From a virus, in IMG/VR virus record IMGVR_UViG_3300025133_000269, positions 1 to 39,760 of that record: 39,760 nt of DNA. One strand, given 5' to 3'. Made by a program: the position numbers and the translations under genes. Under the pieces are notes generated by a model. It searched no databases and had not been told where the DNA came from. It saw only the letters and a list, made by a program, of their open reading frames with translations. This document shows positions 30,002-37,179 of this stretch, piece by piece. The stretch's first letter is position 1. The number at the start of each line of letters is the position of its first letter.

Positions 30002-31182
30002 TTTATCTCCATCATATTTCCGAAATTTAAACCAATTTTTTTATTAACCTTGAAGATCCCCAATTCAGTTGCCTCGAATGTCTTAATGAGATCGGGGAGT
30101 ATGCACTTGTCTTCTTGCGAGAAATCTATCAACATGCTATCGTGTATCAATGCTGTTATTTGGGATTTTCTATTTTTTAATAATTTGTTTACCTCTATTG
30201 CTCGTCGGAGAAATATATCAGAAGTTGTGCTTTGAATCAAGAAATTAATTGCATGAAATTTATCGCATTTTATTTTTCTTCCAAAGGGGTTTGTGATACT
30301 CTCACCATCCCAATATTTATTCAATAATTCATCTCGACTATAAACCCGATTAGATAAGTGGTCTTGGGATTCTAAATTATATAACCAAGCGAATATGCGC
30401 TTTTTGGCGTCATCTCGGGAGATTTTGCCACCATAAACATTTTCCACATTCCATGCATGGATATCCTCTGATGGTTGCTCCATATCATTTAATGCTAAAA
30501 GACATCGCAATTCTGCGCCGTTAAAATCAACCTCAACAAAGAAATCATTGTTGGGAACAACAATAGACCTAAAATCTTTATCTAAAGTTAGCATCGGAAA
30601 AGATTGTTTCTTCGTTGTTAATCTGCCGGTAATAGTTCCGAACAAATTATAAGAAACATGGGAAGGTATTTGAGTCATCTTCTCTCTAAATCGCCTCGTT
30701 TTATATTTTTGCATTTGGTTATTTAATTCTGAGATTTTTAAGTTTAATCTATTGTTTTGTATATCTAATAAGAGTTTTCTCAACTCCAATAGAAAATTAT
30801 AATTGCTGGGTTTATCAAAATTACTTAAAACATATTCTATTATCTTACATTTCGTCCCAAAATATTGTATGAGGAATGATTCAGGCACCAAATCATAAAA
30901 ACAATAATCTGCTGCTTTTACTTTGGCACATTGAAAAGACTTAATATATGAATTGTGATATTTCTTTGCTTCTTCCCACTGGTCTTTTAAATGTGAAGGG
31001 CATATCTCATCGATAGTTCTTCCTTGTAAATATAAATTAGCATATTGTATTTGATCACCTTCGTGATCCGTGTTATAATCCCAAGAACCACTAAGAGTTT
31101 CATAATCAGGGTTGTTTATTATTTTATCATTTACGATAATTGACTTACAATTCGATTTATTATCAATAGAGTGAAAAATCAT
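29998..31182 (-). CDS. Minimal family A DNA polymerase, 394 aa
   Basis: Polymerase domain of the Pol I/T7 family. Motif A FVEVDFNGAELRCL (Asp219), motif B RDDAKKRIFAWLYN (Arg256, Lys260; Tyr kept, final Gly replaced by Asn), NPFGRKIKCDKFHAINFLIQ and motif C ALIHDSMLID (Asp349, with HDS in place of HDE). Residues 1-170 contain neither a 3'-5' exonuclease nor a 5' nuclease domain. With its thumb-like helical stretch it is far shorter than T7 or Pol I. A perfect TTGACA-17-TATAAT promoter ends 7 bases before the ATG. Its stop overlaps the FtsZ-like start, coupling the two. Confidence 0.92.
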   Translation of the reverse strand: MIFHSIDNKSNCKSIIVNDKIINNPDYETLSGSWDYNTDHEGDQIQYANLYLQGRTIDEICPSHLKDQWEEAKKYHNSYIKSFQCAKVKAADYCFYDLVPESFLIQYFGTKCKIIEYVLSNFDKPSNYNFLLELRKLLLDIQNNRLNLKISELNNQMQKYKTRRFREKMTQIPSHVSYNLFGTITGRLTTKKQSFPMLTLDKDFRSIVVPNNDFFVEVDFNGAELRCLLALNDMEQPSEDIHAWNVENVYGGKISRDDAKKRIFAWLYNLESQDHLSNRVYSRDELLNKYWDGESITNPFGRKIKCDKFHAINFLIQSTTSDIFLRRAIEVNKLLKNRKSQITALIHDSMLIDFSQEDKCILPDLIKTFEATELGIFKVNKKIGLNFGNMMEIK

Positions 31183-31189
31183 GTTCTAA

Positions 31190-31218
31190 ATTATATCAGA
31201 ATGATCAGTGAGTGTCAA
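31190..31218 (-). promoter_or_regulatory. Consensus sigma-70 promoter of the family A polymerase, probably leaderless
   Basis: Minus strand TTGACA (31218-31213), 17-bp spacer, TATAAT (31195-31190): perfect consensus. Seven bases lie between the -10 and the ATG at 31182, without SD, so the transcript should begin at or one base before the AUG. It overlaps the end of the upstream 693-aa gene region. Confidence 0.85.
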
Positions 31219-33296
31219 CTAAATTTTTGAAACTGTTCAGTGAGATATTTTAAAGAGGCACCTTCACCGCTTTGACGAAAAAGGGTGACTGTATTATAAA
31301 TAATCTCTTCCAGTTTATCAGGTTTGATTCTGTTTTTATCCTCCACCCCTTTCATTTCTCCATATAACCGAATCCAAAATTCCCTATCCCCATATTTTTC
31401 ATTTATAATATTTCTAGATAGTTGTTCCCTTTGTACTGTACGTCGTTTCGTAAGGGGTGTTGATGTTCCACATTTTACACTCTCAGTCAAAAAAACAGTT
31501 GGGCGACTAGAAGTATAGGAATAATAAAATTGTGTTAACATTTCTTTTAACATGTCTACATCCACTCTGTACCCCAAATTATATCGTGCATCAATGAAAT
31601 TTTTATAAGACATTGGTTTGGGCAACGTGTCATATAATTCTAATTGCTTATCATAATTGCTAATTGTGCGTTGATAAATTTTTAGTTCTTCTTCATATTT
31701 TTTGTATAAAGGTTCATACACAAAGGTACGATAGTCTGTATATTTTTGTTGCTGAATAGTAATATCATCACGTTCCCTATAATATCTATTAAACCTTTCA
31801 ATGGTGGATGTGGGTTGCTGGACGGCGTTGGATAGGTGGATAGATAAATTGGGGGCAGTAATATAAATTTCATTATCTCTAGTTAGATGCCATCGGCGTG
31901 GGGGTTGGGTCACGATGGCATCATTTAATCCATTCGCCATAAAATCATCAAAAGACAGATATTTCCAAATGAAAATAGATGAATCCCGAGGTGCAAAAAA
32001 CTCCTCTACTTGACGGTTCTGATTAACATCTAATGAATGTGCTGCGGTCCCACCTTGAGAATCCGAAAAAGAATTTTCAACACCTATCACAAGTGCCCCA
32101 ATTGTTCCACCTACGGGTCGCAAATACTGAACGTTTCGGGCAGCGGATTGACGTATGGTGCGACTTGATCGACCGCCAGTCGATGAAAGTTTCAAAAAAA
32201 GTTTTGTTGCTCGTCCGGTGCCTAATAGATTATCAACCATATAGTTAAATTTGTTGACGATGTTTCCTTGCACTTCCGCACTGCCCGCTCGCACACCTGC
32301 ACCAAATTTTTGATTTTGAGGATTGGTATATCCCCCCAGAATATAATAAGGATCAGATGGATCTTGAGGTCTTATTACAACCATCTCTACTGTATCCCCC
32401 GGTGCCCACGGACTTTGCAATTCAGGACTTGCCACATCAGGTAATTCAAAAACAGGTGCTTGGGGTTCGCTCAACTCTAGTCTTTTAGGTTTCTTGGGAT
32501 AGGCACTCATATACTCCTGCATTTGAGGGGATTGCACATCAGCAATAAGGCGACCGGGATAATTTTTATCTAACTTAAATCCAAATTCTTCCGCAGTTCT
32601 TGCATAACACTCAAAGTTTATATTTTTTATAAAATGGTTATATTTGTCTGAGTCGTTGCCATGTGAATCGTCTGATAATTCGATCATCAACCCAGAGGAT
32701 TGAGGAGAACAAAAAGAAGATTTAATAAAACTAGAAAAAGTTATAGGAATGTTTCCTTCGCTATATCTAATAAATCTATAAAACAACTTAACAAAACTTC
32801 TGAAGTCTACAAGTTGGGTATCACGCTTTTCTTGGGTCATAAAATTATCCACGAACAAACGAAAGACCCCATCTAAATAATTATTGTAGTTTACAGCAAC
32901 TGATGTCCATGCAGATTTTGTTTCCAAGAATTGGAATGGAGTACCAGCAGTTTGACGTTTGTTTAGAAACGTATACTTTTCTTTAAAAGCATTAAAGGCG
33001 TCTACAACAAAATCTAATGCAAAAGAGTTGGGACCTCCTGGTAATTGCTTTAGATATTTTTCTCTGGCAATAATCGCATATCCACGTTCATCGAGTTTGC
33101 CAAAATAGTGTTTATTTTTATCATACCAAAGATCAAAAGGTGACGGAATGGTAATGACGGGATAAGTGGTATCATTATATTTCTTTCTTTGGGTAAACAT
33201 GGCGAAAGAAGATAAATTATTTTCCCCTAAAGGTTCTTTTTCTGCCTCGTAATCTTCTAAGGAGATATCTTCCAATTCTCTTTCTGAGTCTGCCAT
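31215..33296 (-). CDS. Large hypothetical protein, likely virion/tail-associated, 693 aa
   Basis: Family not recognised. An acidic N terminus (about 25 residues) leads to a helical and mixed domain (residues 40-260); a Pro-rich linker (about 265-310: LSEPQAPVFELPDVASPELQ) leads to a section with WAPGDTVEMVVIRPQDP and GGYTNPQNQKFGAGVRAG, and the last 200 residues are helical with coiled-coil character (YEEELKIYQRTISNYDKQLEL). The operon is the tail/baseplate one and the gene directly follows the hub-like gene, so a baseplate or tail role is inferred. No SD is visible before the ATG (AGATATT). Confidence 0.75.
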   Translation of the reverse strand: MADSERELEDISLEDYEAEKEPLGENNLSSFAMFTQRKKYNDTTYPVITIPSPFDLWYDKNKHYFGKLDERGYAIIAREKYLKQLPGGPNSFALDFVVDAFNAFKEKYTFLNKRQTAGTPFQFLETKSAWTSVAVNYNNYLDGVFRLFVDNFMTQEKRDTQLVDFRSFVKLFYRFIRYSEGNIPITFSSFIKSSFCSPQSSGLMIELSDDSHGNDSDKYNHFIKNINFECYARTAEEFGFKLDKNYPGRLIADVQSPQMQEYMSAYPKKPKRLELSEPQAPVFELPDVASPELQSPWAPGDTVEMVVIRPQDPSDPYYILGGYTNPQNQKFGAGVRAGSAEVQGNIVNKFNYMVDNLLGTGRATKLFLKLSSTGGRSSRTIRQSAARNVQYLRPVGGTIGALVIGVENSFSDSQGGTAAHSLDVNQNRQVEEFFAPRDSSIFIWKYLSFDDFMANGLNDAIVTQPPRRWHLTRDNEIYITAPNLSIHLSNAVQQPTSTIERFNRYYRERDDITIQQQKYTDYRTFVYEPLYKKYEEELKIYQRTISNYDKQLELYDTLPKPMSYKNFIDARYNLGYRVDVDMLKEMLTQFYYSYTSSRPTVFLTESVKCGTSTPLTKRRTVQREQLSRNIINEKYGDREFWIRLYGEMKGVEDKNRIKPDKLEEIIYNTVTLFRQSGEGASLKYLTEQFQKFS

Positions 33297-33311
33297 AATA
33301 TCTAATTAGTT

Positions 33312-35966
33312 TTAGGCATTTTCTTTTTGATTTAAAATCCTAATATCCCTTAAGTCTAGTTCGGCGGTCGTTGTAAGAGCAGTTGAGAAAATTCCGCTGC
33401 TCATAGCGTTGGTGACATTTACAACCCTATAGTACCCACCAATACCCAAATCATATCTGAAATCAACTCCAGTGGGGGACGTTGGTGTGCCATATGTGTC
33501 AATCGATCCTAGTCCAATGCCACGAGGATCTAAATATATCAACATGCCAGGTTTAAAGATGGGATTCCCAAAAATTTCAACTTGAGCATCATACTTATTT
33601 TGAAACAACAAGTTCTTTCGCGTGGGTTCTGCGCCAGATGCTAATGCTGCTTCTAACTTCCCTGGAATGTTTGTCCTGCTAAAAGATACCGACTTTAAAA
33701 TTCCATGCTGACCGCCGATGTAATAATGGGGAATATCGTTATTAATATTAAAGGCACTATTCCCCTTATGTTTTGCAAGAAAGTCAGAACTCGATCCCAT
33801 AGTATAGAGATATATCCATTCGGTCTGTTTAATAGTCGCAGAACCTTTTTTCCCTCCTGCTTTTTGGCGCATATTCCTTAACAACCCCTCCACATTTATT
33901 CTTTCTTTGGGGAAATTATAGGATTTTTGCCAATACTGATTAAGTTTGGAATCCTTATCCACTCGCACACTTTGAACTCTAGTTACAAAGGAGCGCGTAG
34001 GGTTTAGGGGTCCGAAACGGGTAGGAGATAATACGTTATTTAATAACTTAGAGCATAAATCTCGCAAAAAACTTCTAAGAGTATAATTTGTTAAACCTTG
34101 TTTAATGACATTATCAAAAAACCACGCATTAAAATAATTAAAAGAAACGGGAATATCTGCCATCGCCATATTGATGCTCTCTTTTGTGACAGGATTATAA
34201 TATACAAAAGGTCCAAGAACCATTTTTATCTCTTTATAAACGCGCTCATCATTAATTTGGTCTTTGCCGTCTATTTTATTATTCTTGGTCAAAGGGCGCT
34301 TATAGATTATATCAAATACTGCGTCTATTAAATCCCCTAAATAAAAATAATGTATTCTCCTAGTTCCGTTTTTGTCTAAAATTTTAAATTTCGGTTTATA
34401 TTTGGCATCCTTTTTAGTTGGTGTTTTTTTTTCTAGAGAGGGTCCAAGTGCCCCCCATTTGCCTTCACCAGACCCAGTTTTTCTTGCTGCGTTTTTTACT
34501 ACCTTACCAATTCTTTCGATATCAAGTGATCGTTCCGCACCATATATCTCTTGAAACTCCTCAGTTTTGAGTCGCACATGTTGGGCGACTGATTTTTTCA
34601 ACCGTTCTTTATCCCTAGCAGAAACATTAGCGTCATTTAAACTGGGTTCGATTGTCTTTTCTGCTTGGTCTTTTTCTCTTTTTTGAAGATCCTTCATATC
34701 TTTTTTATTTTTTGCCGCCCCTTGTAAGACTGTAAGGTACTCATTGAAGGCGGTGGATGGTAAATCTATATATTTCACTTTCCCGTCTGAATTAGGGGTG
34801 GGATTTGCAATATTGCTCCTCAATCCAGTTAAAAGTCTCTTGTATGCAATTGCCCTGGATTCAGATATATTGGATTTTAATTTTTTGTTTAAGGATTTAA
34901 GTTCTTCGTTTATTTTTTCAATTTCCTTGTCTACATTAGTATTGCTGCTTCGTGCTTCGCCAAAGGTCAATTCCGCGTATCGAGATTGTTGCTCTTTTGC
35001 TTTTGTATCTTTTGCTTTCTCCTGCATTTGTTTTTTCTTAGATAATAAAGATTTTTTAGATGCCTCGTATGAGTCTCTTGTTTTTTTATCTATCTCATTT
35101 TCGTTGGCGGGGTCGATGTATAATAGGTCCGTGCGTGTTGAGAGTAGCATTCCCTCAATTCTTGCGGCAAACTTTATATTAACTGTAATCGATGCGTCTC
35201 CTGAGTCTATGTCAATGCTGTGATCTAAGTTTTGTAGAATGTATGTGCGCTCTAAAAGTTGCAGATCTTCTTCTATATCTTTTAAATTTAAATTATTACC
35301 GGGGTCATGGGGTAATTCCCACCCTATTACCATTTTTATACTTTTTTTGAAATCATCAATATTAGATACGGTGGGTTGATCCCAGAACTCGGAAGATTGC
35401 TGAGTAATTTTTTTGCCAGTGATTTCTTCGGGGTTTAGCAATTCAGCAAACGCAATTCCGTGTCCCCCGCTATCCCTTAATTTAAAAAGTGCTTCAAAAC
35501 TATTAAATTTTAAAGAAATATCCCCAGAAAAAGATACCCCGACATTAAAGGGGTTGGTGCCTGTGTCATTCCAATTTACACTCATCAATCCTACATCTGA
35601 CCCACGTCCTAATGCACTATCAGTTATAGAATCAACTGTTGTAAACCTGGTAAAAGGAAATTCGATGTTTTTTTCTGTCTTGCCGTCAGATAAAGTCTTA
35701 TATAGGCGGAACTTGGGCACCAATGAAGATAGTTGTGCTGTAGTCGCAGAATGAAGGGAGTTTGCCCCTTTTCCATATAGGCGATTAGAGGTAATAGAGG
35801 GAAATCTATCAAGCAGTTGAATAAAGTTGCGATATTTGACAGGTTCATCCTTTTTGCCATCTTTTGGTCTAGTCTTATTATTAAAAACCTTTATAAAATC
35901 CCACAAAAATGCCTGGTCATCAAACTGTACTTCTTCTGCTGATGCTTCTTCTTCTTTAGTAACCAT
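33312..35966 (-). CDS. Large baseplate hub-like protein, 884 aa
   Basis: The C-terminal 130 residues (KYDAQVEIFGNPIFKPGMLI, YLDPRGIG, IGGYYRVVNVTNAMSSGIFS, TALTTTAEL) have the pattern of phage hub/late-control D-type domains, where one domain ends in a beta barrel carrying FxPGxxI and GYYxVxxVxH-like strands. The first 260 residues are also beta-rich (VGVSFSGDISLKFNSFEALF). Between them, about residues 290-530, lies a long Lys/Glu/Gln-rich helical insertion (DKEIEKINEELKSLNKKLKS) likely forming coiled coils. A gp27/gp44-type hub role is inferred from these and from the position behind tape measure and LysM genes. No strong SD. Confidence 0.75.
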   Translation of the reverse strand: MVTKEEEASAEEVQFDDQAFLWDFIKVFNNKTRPKDGKKDEPVKYRNFIQLLDRFPSITSNRLYGKGANSLHSATTAQLSSLVPKFRLYKTLSDGKTEKNIEFPFTRFTTVDSITDSALGRGSDVGLMSVNWNDTGTNPFNVGVSFSGDISLKFNSFEALFKLRDSGGHGIAFAELLNPEEITGKKITQQSSEFWDQPTVSNIDDFKKSIKMVIGWELPHDPGNNLNLKDIEEDLQLLERTYILQNLDHSIDIDSGDASITVNIKFAARIEGMLLSTRTDLLYIDPANENEIDKKTRDSYEASKKSLLSKKKQMQEKAKDTKAKEQQSRYAELTFGEARSSNTNVDKEIEKINEELKSLNKKLKSNISESRAIAYKRLLTGLRSNIANPTPNSDGKVKYIDLPSTAFNEYLTVLQGAAKNKKDMKDLQKREKDQAEKTIEPSLNDANVSARDKERLKKSVAQHVRLKTEEFQEIYGAERSLDIERIGKVVKNAARKTGSGEGKWGALGPSLEKKTPTKKDAKYKPKFKILDKNGTRRIHYFYLGDLIDAVFDIIYKRPLTKNNKIDGKDQINDERVYKEIKMVLGPFVYYNPVTKESINMAMADIPVSFNYFNAWFFDNVIKQGLTNYTLRSFLRDLCSKLLNNVLSPTRFGPLNPTRSFVTRVQSVRVDKDSKLNQYWQKSYNFPKERINVEGLLRNMRQKAGGKKGSATIKQTEWIYLYTMGSSSDFLAKHKGNSAFNINNDIPHYYIGGQHGILKSVSFSRTNIPGKLEAALASGAEPTRKNLLFQNKYDAQVEIFGNPIFKPGMLIYLDPRGIGLGSIDTYGTPTSPTGVDFRYDLGIGGYYRVVNVTNAMSSGIFSTALTTTAELDLRDIRILNQKENA

Positions 35967-36294
35967 AATATTCTAAAACTTTTTCTAGGGGGTTTGGAAT
36001 TAAAACCTTATCCCCAATTGTTAAACTTGCTTCCGATGGTTTTTGATTAAACCATGCAATCACCCACCACAATTCTGGTTTGTTGTAATACTTAGAGGCA
36101 TATTTCCAATATCTATCGCCCATTTTCCATGTCTCGCGAACAACACTTAAAGATGCAATTTCGGACGAAGTAGGATAACGTAAATCGCCAGTATTAAATT
36201 GCTCAACGAAGTTTATTTTTCTCTTGTCAAAGATACTATCATAAGCATCATCTGTATTTGCAAAAATTTGTCTGGTTAGGTATCGTGAAGTCAT
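35956..36294 (-). CDS. Baseplate wedge protein, gp53-like with LysM domain, 112 aa
   Basis: Short N-terminal arm (TRQIFANTDDAYDSIFDKRK), then FVEQFNTGDLRYPTSSE and a LysM-type module: VVRETWKMGDRYWKYASKYY, PELWWVIAWFNQKPSE, LTIGDKVLIPNPLEKVL. This is the pattern of T4 gp53 and LysM-type tail proteins, which help baseplate assembly at the cell end of the tail. The start is ATG 36294, 4 bases after the upstream stop, with AAAGGGAT before it; an in-frame ATG 60 codons upstream would read through the end of the neighbouring gene and is rejected. Confidence 0.88.
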   Translation of the reverse strand: MTSRYLTRQIFANTDDAYDSIFDKRKINFVEQFNTGDLRYPTSSEIASLSVVRETWKMGDRYWKYASKYYNKPELWWVIAWFNQKPSEASLTIGDKVLIPNPLEKVLEYYGY

Positions 36295-36298
36295 AATA

Positions 36299-37168
36299 TT
36301 ATCCCTTTCCGTTTGATTTTGTAATTGCTTCGGCGTTTGCCTCTTGGGTTTCAGGAGGAGATTCATCGGAAAATACATTTGCCGCCCCACCGCGAGGTGT
36401 CGTGCTGGCAGTTGTCTTTCCCATCGCCGCGCCTTTCGTACCATAAGGAAAAGAGGGATTGAGTGGAACTGTTTTTCCATTATTGGATAATTTCCACCCT
36501 AGCATTTCTTCATGTATTACTGTTAAGTTAAGAGATATTTCATACCCTTTGGGATAAATATTTAATCCATCTTGAAAAACCCCCAAATCAATTTTGGGTG
36601 AAAATTGAACACCACCAATGTACCCCATAATTCCCCGTTCTTTAGCATCACCCTCCCCGGAACCAGCAGAAATCCAATTTAAAAATTTAATTTTTACCAA
36701 TGGACCCCCCATCATATGTCCGGTGCTATCTGCACCATCTTGTGATAATGCATCCATAACCGGATATTGCATTTGTTCTAGGAGACTTAATTTGCCTAAA
36801 TTTACTTCCGCTTCAGCGAAATTTGCTGCCATCACATCAATCCCCACGATGATATTTCTCCGTGTTCTTTGATAATTAACAATTGGGTCCATTCTCCCAA
36901 ACACCTCAGTGGCATTCCACTGCTGGGAATAGTTATCTGTAAATGATGTAATCGCTGCTTTAAATGCTACCGATTGATCAGAAGGAAGATGATATATTTC
37001 AACAAATTGAGATAAATTATTTGCCAAGGAATCACTCTGGAAGTCACCGTGATAAAAGCGTAAATCGTTACTTGACCCACCGTTCAAAAAACGCATGGGA
37101 ACATCGGGCGTGTCTCGTCCCGGTTTTTTTTTCTTGGGAACTTTCTTTTTGGGTTTATTTTCTGCCAT
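36299..37168 (-). CDS. Baseplate/tail tube junction protein, 289 aa
   Basis: A Lys/Pro-rich basic N terminus (ENKPKKKVPKKKKPGRD), then a beta-rich domain with AFKAAITSFTDNYSQQWNAT followed by EVFGRMDPIVNYQRTRRNII, a pattern common in T4-like marine phages in tail tube/baseplate connector proteins; a second domain (GYIGGVQFSPKIDLGVFQDG, YEISLNLTVIHEEMLGW) resembles tube-fold strands. C-terminal 60 residues are low complexity (GAAMGKTTASTTPRGG) and probably flexible. Position between tape measure and LysM gene supports a gp48/gp54-type role. AGGAGA precedes the ATG. Confidence 0.75.
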   Translation of the reverse strand: MAENKPKKKVPKKKKPGRDTPDVPMRFLNGGSSNDLRFYHGDFQSDSLANNLSQFVEIYHLPSDQSVAFKAAITSFTDNYSQQWNATEVFGRMDPIVNYQRTRRNIIVGIDVMAANFAEAEVNLGKLSLLEQMQYPVMDALSQDGADSTGHMMGGPLVKIKFLNWISAGSGEGDAKERGIMGYIGGVQFSPKIDLGVFQDGLNIYPKGYEISLNLTVIHEEMLGWKLSNNGKTVPLNPSFPYGTKGAAMGKTTASTTPRGGAANVFSDESPPETQEANAEAITKSNGKG

Positions 37169-37179
37169 TTGTTTATCTC

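Noticed and set aside
35956-36480. Longer form of the LysM protein starting at 36480
   Set aside because: Would overlap most of the C-terminal end of the neighbouring gene in another frame; the extra residues look like shadow sequence and ATG 36294 has an SD-like site.
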